Of a stretch of 64,000 nt of DNA, positions 1 to 13,000 are shown one piece after another. How positions within the stretch are numbered: position 1 is the stretch's first letter; each line of letters starts with the position of its first letter. This stretch comes from Cymodocea nodosa (taxonomy: Eukaryota; Streptophyta; Magnoliopsida; Alismatales; Cymodoceaceae), in the NCBI GenBank assembly GCA_036874045.1, contig CM072336.1, forward strand, positions 826,001-890,000, in the 5' to 3' direction. A program made the translations under genes and the position numbers. The notes under the pieces were generated by a model. That model ran no database searches and was not told where the DNA came from. It saw only the letters and a list, made by a program, of their open reading frames with translations.

Positions 1-5
1 TTCAG

Positions 6-2095
6 TGGATTCTGTGTTCAATTTCGCTCACACTAATGAATTTGATCATGGATTTGAATCTGGCTCTTCAGATCCAAATGGTAAGTCTGTAACTTTGGTT
101 GCAGATCCTGCTCAATCACGAGATGCTGCTGGAAATGTATTTATTTCTGATGATGGATGCCACAAAACCGCAGATGATTTGAGGAATGAAGGAAACAAAG
201 GTGGAGCTAGAAATGATCGTGTGATTGGAGATGAATCGATTATGAATGAGAATCATTCCCACTCAACAGATGCTGGAAACAATTCCAACATTGAAGATGC
301 ATGTCATGAGACAAAAGACAATATGAAGAATGGAGGAAATGAAACTAGAAGTGAAAGTGGAGTTGGTGATGAAGTGCTTGACCCTTTGGGCGAACAGACA
401 ACACAAGATCTAAACATGCAGACAAGAGAGAATATGAAAATTGCAGACAACACTAGATCTGAGCCTGCAGGAAACAATCCCAACATTAAAGATGGATGTC
501 TTGAGACAAGAATGAACATGAAAAATGGTGGAAATGTAACTAGAAGTGAAAGTGGAGTTGGTGACGAAGTACTTGACTCGGGTGAACGGACAACACAAGA
601 TCTAAACTTTCAAAATCATGAAACTGAAGTCAGAGATGATTCAATCATGTGTCTGGAATCTGAGACCGGAGATGATGCAGTCAGATGTCTGGATGTACAG
701 TTGGAGAAGAATCTAATTCTTGGAGAAGATGCCACTAAATCACGGGGATTCGAAGATAAGAAGGAAGAATTTGTAGAATCTTCCATGCAAAAATCTGTCT
801 CGGATGAGAATAAAGTTGATGGAGACGTTAACAATGAAGCTAGTGGTAGAGCCATATCTCCGACCAACACGGGATCTCCCATGTACGAGGGAAGTGTTTC
901 ATCCTTTGATGGTAGATACGAGGACAAAAGTCCAAGAACACAATGTCAGCTACAATCAAGGACTCGCAGGCCCCAAAGTGTTCCACATTCACCATTAAGT
1001 GATCGTTTTCTAGGAGGTGCCTCTCAAGAGGAGCTTCATAAAATAAACCTTGTTACTGAACAACTGAAAATGCATTCTGTTTCAGACCTTTTAGGTGGCT
1101 GCAGCAGTGCTGAATCCCCTTCACGTCATGGTAGGCATTCTCATGGGCAGGAATATTCTGGCTTATCAGAGGAACTGTTACAGAATGAGCTTTCCAGCTC
1201 TCCACTGATTGGTCAAAATGACAGCCCATCTTCTAAATTTATAGACATTGAGCACAGTCGCGTAGAACTTTTGAGGAAGGTGGATAACCTGAGGACTCAA
1301 ATCATGGGCTCATTTGACAAAACAAGTGATGTGGATAGAAAATCTCAAACGATGGGAAGAAGGCAAGTGTGGCAGTCCCCTCAACTGACATCGCGAAGTA
1401 GCCGAGAATCTGAACATGAATTTCTTGTGCCTTCTCATCCAGCATTACGGTCAAAGAAGTACCCTACCTGCTGCTTAAATTGCCATGTCTTACCTCCAGA
1501 AGGAATCTTTTGCAACAATGGTTTATGCATGTCTTGCTGCCACACGTACTGTCGTCCTTCAAATACTGCAGATTACCACACTCATGTGCTCTCTAGTCCA
1601 CTGTCTTCCCACAGAAACTTGAGGCACAATAATCTGGTGAAACTGTACCCTAAGATGAAGGATCAGACTGTGAAGCGCCACTGTAGACCAATCTCAGGAG
1701 GGGCAAACTTCATCATTTGTCCGGAATGCTTGGATCTTCTGCAGATGCCTGATGATTTCAACATCTCAGGCAATAGACGCAACAAGCTTCGTTGCGGCTC
1801 CTGCTCCCAAGTTGTTACAATTACGTTTCCTAAAACGAAACATCGTTCTCATATTTTTGAAGGAAATAGAGGAACTCCATTTTTCACGTACAATGAGGAA
1901 TACGTACCTTCTTCATCTGGAAGCTATAGAATGGGGAATGAGCAAGTGCTTTATCGTTCCATGAATTCTATTGACTCAAGAGGAGAATCACTTGTAAACC
2001 AACAATCTAGGCTGCATCAGTTAATGGGTTATTACTCTGCAAGAGATATAATTTTCGAGCCTTCTGATTGCGAAGAATGGAGGAGCAGGAACTAG
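6..2095 (+). CDS. EDR4: EDR4-like zinc-ribbon protein, 3' part (partial)
   Basis: The frame is open from the window edge to a TAG at 2093-2095, about 695 residues. The first bases, TTCAG, read like a splice acceptor, so the coding exon probably starts at base 6 and the true start codon lies outside the window; the in-frame GTG at base 5 is not a credible start. The C-terminal third carries a Cys-rich segment (CCLNCHVLPP, about residue 490) and a CPEC...CGSC zinc ribbon of the DUF3133 type (about residues 560-600), then LHQLMGYYS near the end, a pattern typical of ENHANCED DISEASE RESISTANCE 4-like proteins. A short HSRVELLRKVDNLR helix precedes it. The N-terminal half is acidic, low complexity and contains a 65-residue internal duplication. 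In Arabidopsis, EDR4 acts as a negative regulator in powdery mildew resistance; that this protein does the same is inference. The family call is good, but the exact orthologue is uncertain. Confidence 0.82.
275..612 (+). repeat. Tandem duplication inside the EDR4-like exon, period 195 bp
   Basis: Two in-frame copies, 275-469 and 470-about 612. Both encode GNN-x-NI...ET...NMKNGGN-x-TRSESGVGDEVLD followed by TTQDLN. The shift of 195 nt equals exactly 65 codons, so the frame is kept. The second copy differs by scattered substitutions and by a small deletion after EVLD. Confidence 0.85.
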
Positions 2096-3795
2096 ATTGT
2101 TGCAAACCCACCACTGTATGCTGTACGAAGGATGCCTATTCTGATCACAATGGAAAGAAACAAGACATCACGAGGAACCTCAGCTTCAAACCCCCCCTTC
2201 TTCTTCTTTTTTCAAATATTTCAAGCTTGTGTTTAGTAGATCAATCATACGGGACATTCTTTTTCCTCTATTTTCTTAAGGGAATATGTGTACGTTTTTC
2301 GGCTGTTTCAACTGGAAGCCCTTTTTATCTGTTTTTTTAACATATTTTATGGAGTTCCAAGAGCTACGTTTGGTTCTGTGGATGTCCATGAGAAAAGAAA
2401 GATGATTGGAAAGTTTCTCCAGTGAGGAAAACGGATTCGTTCCAATGTGGAGAAGCACAGAATGTAATGAAGGCATTTTGTTGTCTATCATTATCCCAAA
2501 CATTTTGCTTTAGCCAATTTTTAAAAACGTCAAATAGTTTAATTATTTACAATAATTTAGGTCCTTGGGTCTGCATCTTCTCATCGATTAAAAAAGGTGG
2601 AGTCCGGTTAGTAACGACATGCACAGACGAACTAAACGGAAGTAACGAAATTCGCGTAACAAGACACGTTGCTTTTGTTGGGTGCGGACGACATATATTA
2701 ATCGGTATGGTTGTAGATGATTTGAAAACGCACCAGATTTTTCTTTTATTTTCAAGCATAGTTTCAATCAAACCATCAAATATTTGCACCGATGCCATTT
2801 GATACACCTACAACATATGCAAATATTTATTATTATAGGGTAAGGATTGTATAATCATTTTACGAAAAGCACATCTCAACAGATAGACCAAGCCTACAAC
2901 AACCATAAACAGCTCAAAAACTCAAAACACTAGCTGAAAAAACACTACATAAGAAATGCAATTTTTTCAAAAAAAATATACCCAACCTCTGCATGCAGAC
3001 TTGACGTTAACTTTGTTTCTCTCTAATAATGTAAAATCAATAACTTGATACTCATGAACGATGCCATCGGAATTTCCCAAAAAAGATAAAGAGGCCATCA
3101 AGCGGGGAGGGCCAAGTTAAATCTGCAGTACCTCCCTCTCGTATTGGGGAGTAAAAAATCGTGAACTTCCAATTTCCATACCAAATATTAAGTTGATTCC
3201 TTTTAGGTGCTCATTAGGATGTTAAAAGGATTGAGTCAGGACTCACACACAATCCATTTTGGTGAAACAGAAAATTTTATTAAATTGCAATCACAAATAT
3301 TAAAACAGTTGGAACAGAAATTTTTTCTACAGACATAAATGGCAATTACAATCTTCTTCAAGCTGTCCAACTTCCCTTCAACTTTCTGAAAAACGCTTCT
3401 TTCACTCATGGAACATAAAATACAGACTGAAAACAACAGACGCAAAAAACCCAGGTCCTCGCAACATATGTCGTAAGAAATACATTTCCTTCCGGACAAA
3501 ACCGAAAAAGATGGTTTCTACAGATGGGTTACATGCACTTACAGATTAAGATATATTCAATTCATTGAAATGAACTTGGACAGTACGAAAAAGCTAGCAA
3601 GGTAATCCCGCGCAAGGTACGTGTACTCAACAATCTAAAACCTGTTAAGCGCTAAAATGCGTGCCAATTGAAGCTATAAAAATTCAGTCATGAAAGTGAG
3701 CAGAACTGCAGGAGACTCAAATAAAAATTCATGAATATTAACTCATAAATAAAATGGGTTGAGTGCTGATACCCCTTTTTTTAATACCTGAGAAA
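2096..3795. other. Convergent intergenic region with the 3' UTRs of EDR4-like (+) and TFIIS (-)
   Basis: No conserved coding frame was found. The first few hundred bases are T-rich, as expected of the EDR4-like 3' UTR. The last few hundred bases before 3796 should be the TFIIS 3' UTR on the minus strand. Poly(A) sites cannot be placed with confidence. The middle (2530-3230) shows no recognisable element. Confidence 0.5.
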
Positions 3796-5994
3796 CTAAC
3801 AAAATTTCCAATGATTATTGCAGTTTACACAAGTCACGAAGGTTGTCATTGGTTCATCGGCACTTCGAGTCTGCATCTGATAGTATGTACACTTTCTCTG
3901 ACCACAGCGACCACACTTGAACTGGTCGGTTGAGGCTTTAGCAGCCATCCCACGTTCACAATCAAACAAGGCCTTCTCTTTTATCTGCTGATTCTCGAGC
4001 TTACGTTTATCGCTAGCCATTTCCTCCGCTGTCATATTTATCAAATTCTCAGGCTTGATATGACCAAGAAGGACTCTTCTTCGCAAATCTGGGTTATTTT
4101 GATCCTTGAGGTTAAATAATATAGATCTGTACTTCTGCTTATGTACACCAGATGAACGTCCTAACTTTTCAAACATAACAGACTCCAACAACACAGCTGT
4201 GCGTATAGGATCACAAGCTTCTACTTCCTCCTTGATGTCCTTGTGAGCCTCTGCATATACCTTGGACAAAGCTTCTGCAAAAAGTTCCCTGTTTTTGTCT
4301 CTCACGGCATCATTACACTTGACCATGGACGTCAATTTGGGTGGCTGATTTGCAGCGGAAAATTTCCCATTAGTTGTAGAAGGTTTCTTCTCTTCCTTGG
4401 TATTCTTATCAATCTCAATGGTTTCCCTGTAGATGGTGCCATTGATACCAGACTTTTGATCGAGACTGGTCTTCTCCACCTTAAAATTTTCAGCTTTGGA
4501 GAGATTATCAACCTTCATTCTTTCATTCATTTCATTTTTCTCAATTTTAGAACCATTTGAGCTTGAAGGTTCAGTGTTTATGCCACCCTTTTCAGAAGAA
4601 TGACTTCCTTTCTTCTTGGATGTCTCCTCGATGACTTTTCTCTTCCATAGTTCACAAAGATCAGAAGCAGCTTTCTGAATCTTTCTCAGGGGATGTTTTG
4701 TAAGATGACTTCTGAGCTTCTTACCCACCTGGAATATAAAGAGATATTTCAGAGGCGTAACCAATGACATAAATTGATATAAGAAACGATAATTAATCAG
4801 TATCAATTGCATGCCATTATAAAATAGCCCGTATTTTACCAGCCTCCCCAATAAGACCTGCTAGAGTATCAATCAATTGAAAGATTGATGCTCCCACTAT
4901 ATTGGGCCAGTAAAAAGAGTTGATTGATCTTATATTTAAGCCCGATTTTCCTTTATCTGTTTAATGCTATCAGTGCGTGAATTACCAAATTCACGAGAGG
5001 ATTCACTACTCTATTCTCTTTTAAAGAGTGAGAGCAGTGTCTTGCATACATATGGGTTGAAAGAGTAACATGCTAACAGCTGATTTATTCTATGCTTAAT
5101 ATATGGGTTATTAGATTAATAATAATTTATTATCCTCCACAAAAGGCCTGATATTTTCTCGACTAGGTTTGTTCAACGATTACCTTCGGTGCAAAATTAG
5201 CCCCAAAAGTCAACATCCAGAAAGGGTCAATCCATGCCAACAAAATGCCAAGGAAACATAGAGCATCCACGACATCTAATAAAATACAGTAAAAAATGCA
5301 ATAATCGGCGGTACAAAAACCGTCACATGCGAGCAGGTTAGAAGCTCACAAGTACATTTTCGTACTCATAATGCTGATCAGCATAGATGATGCCCCATCT
5401 AAGACGGTTATTCAAACAATTGATTACGGATTTAAACCATGTCACCAGTGAGCTTCCTTTCTCTACAGAGAGAGCTATACAACTGTAGGAAAATTAGAAG
5501 CGGAAATTTTTCACCACTCGTCTCTTGGAAAAAGAAATATTCTGTGATTTCCGCTCAACACCCAAAGATCCAAGATTGGTCAGACGAAGAGAAATAACTA
5601 GAAGGCACTCCGGAAAAAAATCAGTCATACGAATTGACTAAGGGCCGATATAAAAAACAGAACGCGAGATAAAATCACAATTCCGAAACAAGCAGATGCC
5701 GAACGGTCCTCCGCTCCTCTGCAAAACCTGAACTCCTGCAGCATCAAATCAGCTCCTGCAGGATCCCGGGTTTGCAGAAGACCCGAGTGCATCGTCCGAT
5801 GTTATTTCCCCCCTCCCCCCCCTACATACCTGCGTTTCGACCAGGACCTTGACGGTGACCGGCACCTCCCTGAGTATTCGGATCGCGTCGACGCAGCGAT
5901 CGACGTCCGCCGGGCTGCCACTCTTCTGCGCCGCGTCGGCGGCCTTCCTGGCGACCTCGAAGGCTCTAACGAGCTCCCTCTCCGTGGATGCCAT
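3796..5994 (-). CDS. TFIIS: Transcription elongation factor S-II (TFIIS), complete, two exons
   Basis: Exon 1 is 5994-5830 and exon 2 is 4728-3796; the intron (5829-4729) has GT-AG borders and phase 0, joining ...VLVETQ to VGKKLRSHL. The spliced CDS is 366 codons (365 aa), close to the usual plant TFIIS length. Domains: N-terminal LW/TFIIS-N domain (residues 1-90, with VGKKLRSHLTKHP), a charged Ser/Lys/Glu linker, the central RNA polymerase II-binding domain (about residues 205-310, RKYRS-type helix core LRRRVLLGHIKPENLINMT), and a C-terminal zinc ribbon with CGRC...CVNC. The acidic RSADEP loop that reaches into the polymerase active site is intact. TFIIS rescues backtracked RNA polymerase II by stimulating transcript cleavage in the nucleus. 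It is divergent from the PsbP-domain gene and convergent with the EDR4-like gene. Confidence 0.95.
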
Positions 5995-6527
5995 TTTCCA
6001 AGGACTCGCGATCTCGTGGTTGGGTTTGGGGACGGCGGAGAGCCTCCGGATAAAATCCCAACCCTAGTGGAATCAAGGACGAGTGGTCAACCGCCACCGC
6101 TCCGAGGAAATTAATTTACCTTGCACTGATGCTACGGAAGAGAAAAGCACGTGAGGTGGTCGTGTAAGGAGTGTAATTTTGTCTTTTTATTTTTAATAGC
6201 ATTTTGTTTTAATTTTAAAAATAAAATAATCATGAGACTTACTTACATTTAAAAAAAAAAATATTATTTTAGACTTTACTGATATTTGTAATTTATATTA
6301 TTAATAGCTGAAATTATTATTGATATTTATTTTATGCTTTACATATATTAATTTAAAATTTATTAATATAAAAATTATCTCTAAAAAATATTTACAAAGA
6401 ATATCTATCCATCTATCTATTATTTTAAATTTAATAAATTTTAGTTGTTATTTTGAAACAATAAGATAAATATTTAGATATCCATTCCGCTCCAATCTCT
6501 TCCCTCCCAGGTGTCGAGTGCCAAACC
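5995..6527. promoter_or_regulatory. Divergent promoter region between TFIIS (-) and the PsbP-domain gene (+)
   Basis: The two start codons are 533 bp apart and point away from each other, so both promoters and 5' leaders must lie here. Visible motifs are a G-box CACGTG at 6148-6153 and a telo-box-like AACCCTA at 6060-6066 next to the TFIIS start. From about 6175 to 6470 the sequence is extremely AT-rich. Whether this is a truly shared promoter is inference. Confidence 0.55.
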
Positions 6528-8486
6528 ATGACCACCACCACCTCGTCGTTGTTGCCGAAACCAGTGCCGGCAAGGGGAGCTTCGTGCTTCAGGAGGGCGC
6601 GTGCCTCCTCCTCGAGGCCACCGGCGGAAGAGTTCGCCCCCCTAGCCGCCGTCTTCCGGAGGCGGCTCCTGGTCGGCGCTGGGACGGCGTCTGTGGTTGC
6701 GCTGGGCGCCAATTTCGCCGGGGTGACGAGCTTCTTCCTCGGGTTCGAGCCCGATCTGGGGAGGCGTCTCAGGCTCGACGCGCTCTACCCCATTTGTGGG
6801 TACTCGCGATGCCTCGACTCCACCAATGGTTTCGGTAAGTCGCTCTCCCCCTTCTCTCCATCATATGTCATCTTTTTCCTTGTTAATTTTTACCTAATTT
6901 TACCAGGTCCGAATAGCAGTGAGCACGCAAAAATCACCACCATCAAAAGAAAGAAAAAAAACCTGATTTTAAGCAGATGTTGGAAAGGAAATTTCCACAG
7001 GACTAGGAAGCATAGTTGTACAAAAACGGAAAACTTGAAAATTAATTTAGACAACAAGATAACTATCGAATCGGTGATATTATCAATAACATAAAGAGGA
7101 TCCCCTTTATGGACTTGCATTTTGTTGATGGTTTAAATTATTCTCAATGAATGATAATTAGGTATTCTGAAAAAATTCATGTTACAATGGTGGTCTTCAC
7201 GTTATGAAGGCATCCACCATTGCCACGCCACTCTCATCCCTCGTTGACATCCACAAATCTCCAAAATGTTTAAATTGCATTTAAATATTCTTTTTTGTTT
7301 TTGTTTTTGCAACAATGCCATGAAGGACTCCTCTTGTATTTTTACCCTACATCGAGCACAACGTATGCCATATACTTTTCTCTTGTACTTCAGTTTCTCA
7401 TTTGGTATAAGTATACTGAGACTGTAATTTGTGGTTATTGATTGTGATCGCAAATTTTCTTGAAGAAGCCAGTGGATGTCCTAGAATCTCTCTCGTTCTT
7501 ATGCTCGTATTCTTTATCTTAAATTGAAAGCAAATAAACAAAACACCAAAATCAAGTTCTTCGTTGCTTCATAATCAAACCTTCATAATCTGAATGTGTA
7601 AAAGGTTAACAATTCCAAGAGTTGCATGGTTCCTTGTATGCGTGTTTTCTAATTTCCATTTAATTTTGTGAAAATGTAGCGAGAACCTCGGCTCAAAGTG
7701 AGTGTTCTCATATAACTAAAGCAAAACAAGTTTACGAGTGAGTATTTTACTGGAAAATGTAGATTACGACTTGTTGAGAAAGAGTTATTTGATCCATTCA
7801 CCAGTCTCATGCTACAGTGACTTATTCCTACTTGAATTCTTCTAACATTTCCTCTATTGGGAGAAAAAGACAGAGTTCATCTATCCAGCCAACTGGGCAG
7901 GCGATCAGACACTGCTCTACAGAACCATTGGTAGAGAGGAATCCACAAGACAACTCGATCCACCATCACTGGACGACAGCAGAAGACAACGGCGTCAAAA
8001 TTTTAACGAACCTGTGATCGCTTTTGGGCCGCCGGGATCTAATGGAGAGCTTAATGTCAGCGTCATCGTCTCTCCAGTTCCTCCTACCTTCTCGTAAGTC
8101 AATCCTCCGCAACAGACACGAATACTTGTACATCAAATGTGTGACCAACCACTCAATGTTCGGATTTTAACTCATAATTATGGTGCAGTATCGAGGCTTT
8201 GGGGGGACCAAAGGAGGTGGGCGAGGCGGTGGTGAAGACGTTGGTGGCCCGAGGCTCTAAGATACAAGCAAGGCTTATAGAGTCTGGCATAAGGCAGGGC
8301 AATGTGAATTACTATGAGTTGGAGTTTGTAGTGGAGAGCCCTTCTTTTCGTCGGCATAACGTTGCTGTTTGCTGCGCAAGGCAAGGGAGGCTATTCACCC
8401 TGAATGCTCAAGCGCCAGAGTTCGCATGGCCTGATGTGAAGGACGACTTCCACAAGATCGCTGGTTCTTTCAGCGTTACCTTCTGA
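6528..8486 (+). CDS. PsbP domain-containing protein, thylakoid lumen, complete, three exons
   Basis: Exons are 6528-6834, 7874-8093 and 8189-8486, all with GT-AG borders; spliced length is 275 codons (274 aa). Exon 1 encodes a Ser/Arg-rich chloroplast transit peptide and then a twin-arginine thylakoid signal (FRRRLLVGAG followed by a hydrophobic stretch, about residues 42-65). The PsbP fold follows: NGFEFIYPANWAGDQTLLYR, an Arg-rich loop, FGPPGSNGELNVSVIVSPV, EALGGPKEVGEAVV and HNVAVCCARQGRLFTLNAQAP near the end. This is one of the PPD-type paralogues of PsbP rather than the oxygen-evolving 23-kDa subunit; it resembles the PPD7 group, but I am not sure of the exact orthologue, so no symbol is given. 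The twin-Arg signal implies Tat import. Role in the photosystems is inferred from the family. Confidence 0.9.
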
Positions 8487-10002
8487 TTGATTACAAATGG
8501 AAAGCCCCCCCCCACCCCCCCCCCTCAAAGCATGGCAATTCAAGAATTTCATGTACAGATTTTAAGGCATTTTTTTTCTTTTCCATTGCATGTCGTGAGA
8601 ATCGACCACTAGCCTTGTTTACAAATGCCGCCATGGGAAGGTTATTTACAGGCCTGCAGTTGCAATTTAAAATGTACTGATCATGGCCAAGTTTTAATCT
8701 TCTCATGAGAATGTGCTTAGTTTTGTAACGAGGTTTCCAGGAGACAAGTAGTAGTAGTGACTTCGGTGATCAGCGGTCGTTCTAAAATAACATGCTGTTG
8801 GGACGAAATGCTCGAAAGAATGCATGCAGAGGTAAAAGACTTGTTTCTCGAAACATATAAAGCGAGAAGGTGGTGAGCTGAGTCGTTCAGATAAACGTAA
8901 CCATTCATCTACCACCTTAATACAAAAGATAAAACTCTCCGTTCAGATTTAAGTAAAAGTGTTACTATTATCAAAAGAAAATAGTCGTAAGCACCTGAAC
9001 ACCTGTTTACATAATTCAAAATAAATAATGATATTCATAGTTTTTATCAAGATTTAATGTTTACAAATCTTAGGCTGACAAGGGTGAATGCTCTCTATTT
9101 TAATGAAGTAGGATGTAAGATGGAATAGAATAAAGTAAAGCTGATAATGTTCCCAATCCTCATGATCTGTGGTTTTGACGATGTAATAACACTTCTATTT
9201 CTGGTATATAAATAATAATATTTTTTTATTATAATCATTAAAAATGTTAGCTTATTTTCGTATGGTAGCTGAGATAATTATTATCAAACACCTCTCTTAA
9301 CAGAGTATAATCTCTTCACTACATATTGATATACATAAAAACGTGTATCAAATATTAAATTGATTATGTTCTTTAAATATGACTTAATTAGAACACGTCA
9401 TTTTTCTACAAGAAGTAAGAGCTAAAATTCATTTTTGGAAAAGGCAATCTCAAACGGACCCTGAGAATTCTAACACCGTCAAAAACTAAAAAGTAGCTAA
9501 GAGATGTATCTAAAAGAGGATTTGATGTTGCGTGTCAAGAGAACAAAAGCATCATGCATTTCTCGTATATAGTAATGACTGCTTCCCATTCTCAGTGATT
9601 ATCCATCGGTTCAAACTCATGAACAACTCAAGTGACGAGGACAGGACCTCACGAGGACGCAGTGCCAATTATAAGCAAAAAGGATTACACAAACAAGTAA
9701 CTACCTTATTACCACTGGAAATCACCAGTAAATCTTGGAGGACCTCTCATCAGAAATTCAATATAGTTATAGCAGATGACCAATCAGCAGGTGCGAAGGC
9801 AGACGTAAATAAGACCATAATACAGATATCTGGCCTCGAGCAACTCAATTATGTACCAAACAGCCAATGTTATATCTGATTCCAACAATCTTGGAATCCT
9901 CAAATAGCAACTTTGCTTACATGCTATACCGTCCATGAGAAATATGATGTGACTGCCCAAGCTGCATGTTTTGATGTCGTCACAGTTTCTGGGAAGGAGA
10001 TT
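8487..10002. other. Convergent intergenic region, no gene seen
   Basis: This lies between the stop codons of the PsbP-domain gene (+) and the ELM2/SANT gene (-). It should contain both 3' UTRs. A broken poly-C run sits at 8506-8523, just after the PsbP-domain stop. Short open frames such as 9532-9879 have no family features. Confidence 0.5.
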
Positions 10003-13000
10003 TCAGGATATGTGAAGCAAATCACAAGTGAGATGCTTATTTTGTGCCTCAGCTGAAGACCTGCTAAAGAAGTTTCTGCCATTCTCGTTAAAATTACCCT
10101 TTTCATTCCCTTGCAAGGTCCTGGAATCTGTGATCTTAGAAGTAACATTACCGTCACCAATGGAAACAATAGATAGTGCAGCACCAGCATTCTTTCGCAC
10201 AGACCGTGAAGATCTAGAGGGAGTCTTTGAACACCTTCCCCTACACTTTACATTGAAATATCCAGAAGCAAGAGCTTCTAGTGCTTTTGTTGTGGGGGGA
10301 CGGCTTCTTGTGCTTTGCCTACGCTCATTTATGCCAGTGTGCCCATTGCAAGGAGCCATATTACTGGTTTCAAGTGTTGGCTGATAATCATCCTGGTACT
10401 GTGATGTCTCAGATTGTGATGTTTCATTTATGTGCATGGAATCCTGGCTCCCTGCCGTTTCTGCACTAAATGGTATGGCAGCATCAAATTCTTGTGGAAA
10501 TTGTGGGACATTTAGATCAATAATAGCTCTTTGTTGAGAATTTTCAATAGTGGAAACCATCACACCAACAGAGCTACAACCTACACTGTTGTCACTTTCA
10601 TATGGACTGCTTTTACTTGGAGGACCACCTTCACCTGGGAACCTGGTAAATGTTTTACCTTCAAAGCTCCCTTTGCCATCATTGTCAGTGCCAAGTTTAA
10701 CATTGACTGTATCAAATGCACTAAGTGATCTTACTTGCAAACTTTTCTTCTTCTTCCGGCAACATTGTCTAGGAAAGGAGGGATCATGGCAGACAGATTC
10801 TGTGTATTTGCCTGGATAGCTGTCTTTTCCAATCTTATTATCAGTGGCAAGTTTAACAACCATAGTATCAATTGCATCAGGAGATTTTAACTCGTAGCTC
10901 ATCTCCTTGTTCATTTGGTGCCCTCTAGGAAAAGACTGAGCACAAGAGCTAGCCTCTGAGAAATCACAAGCAATTGGTTTATGTTTCTTTCGCACGGGAG
11001 ATAAGTAGTTCAGCTTGGGAGATTTTTCCTTATCCCTAAATTGATTCTTCGTGTTCTTTGCGGCCTCTTCATTCAAAGTGTTTGCACCCTGTCCATTTAC
11101 ATCCTGCTTATGGATTCTTTTCCTTTTTGGAATAGGAGGATGATCAGATTGCATTTTGTGATCGACTGTATGCTTCAAATCATTCCTCATGCTTTTGTTA
11201 TCAGATGTACATAAATCAGATTCCTCTTGCTCAGGTAATGATGCATCACCAGATTCCAGGTGATCTGAAGAGCTATTGACCTCTGTCCCATCTGAAGAAC
11301 TCAAAGGAATGTGGTTGTAAGTGGTGGCATCTGGAGGGAAGCTTCTAACCTCTCGAATTTTAAATGGTTCTTCTCCCTGAACTAAGCTTGTATCCACAAC
11401 TGTAAATTTCATTAGGCCAGAAGTATAATCTGGAAATCTAGGGCGAAGATAGCAAGGAATCTTTTCATTAGTTGGGCCATTTTGGTCCATTACATCCTCT
11501 GCACATGCATCCTCCTCCTTCATTTTGCTGTTAACTTTGTCTTCTTTCACCTCTACCAGTAGCATTGGATCTGAAGTAACTTTATTCAGCACATCGCTTA
11601 TGCAGTCAAAGTAATGTTCACCTTTCACAAGTTCACTTCTTGAGAATTTCTTGACACCAGGGATAAGAAATACCAAGTTATTTTTTGCAGCGGTACCAAT
11701 TTGGTCATCTGGCTGCTCAGAGTGCCATCCTTTCGCAAGCAAACGTGGCCAAACAGCTTCCCAAAAGAGATCACTTGAACGTGTTTTGCTTAGCCTAAAG
11801 TTCCCCGTTAGAAACTTGATAATTTCTCCAGATGTGAGAGCAGAACAGGCTTTTCCAGAAGGTATCTCTGAATGAACAGACAGAGCTTGATTTCCTTTAC
11901 CATGATCCAAGGTGATGCTGGTGAGATCCTGCTTTCCTTTTCCAATCCCTACAGCTTCTACAAGTGCTTGCACTCCAACAGTGCCCTTGACAGCAGCCAC
12001 ATAATCTTTCAAAGAACATTCACCCTCATTGAAAGTCTTGGTAACCTAGGAAATGACAATATGTTACTCAAACATCGAGAGACGTTTGTGCTACTGAAAT
12101 TTGCCCTAGAGACCAATAAGATAAATTCTAAAATAAGCCAAATCTATGTATGTTGAGCCACAATAAAAAAATTGCAGATAATGAAATTTGTTATATGTAT
12201 TATATCACATATATGTATATATTTGTTTACACTTTGATAAGACAAATGGTAGTACCAATTTTTTGTCGATTAAAGCATTTTTTAGCGGTTAGTTGATCAA
12301 GGCATTATTTTGTAGCATGAGAACCTTGGAGATTTCCAGATGACATTAGAATAAACTACAAGTGGATGCTTCCCTATGGCCATTAAATGGATTACTGGAG
12401 ACCATCCATTAATTCTATGAATAACATTATAATATCATATCATATTATATTACAACAATCCATACCATAATCTCACTATGTGAGATTGATCACATAAATC
12501 TTTTTTTTCCATATATTCCTATTTATGATCAAATCTTCAATTAAATTACATTAATCTAAATTTTTTCATAATTTCTAATTAAGCAGTTTTAAACCTTCAT
12601 CTATTTCTTTTAGTTTTTCTATATTAATTAAATTTTCTCTCTTAACTAGTGTACTCTTTGGTTTCCCAAAAATATGACCAAATTGCTTAAGTTAATTTTT
12701 GCTTATCTTCTATTTCTAATAAAATCATTTTTTAACTTATTCTTTATAATATTATCATTCATCTATTAAAATATCTGTATTTCTACGATACTAACTTTTT
12801 GCACATGATCATGCTTTACAACCTAATATTCTAAACCATAAAATATAGTTAGATGAATAGCAATTTTATATAATTTTTCTTTTAATTTTAAAGATATTAT
12901 CCTATCATATAATGCTTCAAAGCATTTTCCACTTTATCCACTCTACTTTAATCTTATTAATAACATCTTCTATAATGTTTCAAAGCATTTCTCTACTTTG

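Noticed and set aside
7680-7697. Possible 18-bp micro-exon in PsbP-domain intron 1 (AG before, GTGAGT after)
   Set aside because: Joining 6834 directly to 7874 gives NGFEFIYPANW, the expected PsbP-family sequence, in frame. The micro-exon would add unrelated residues.
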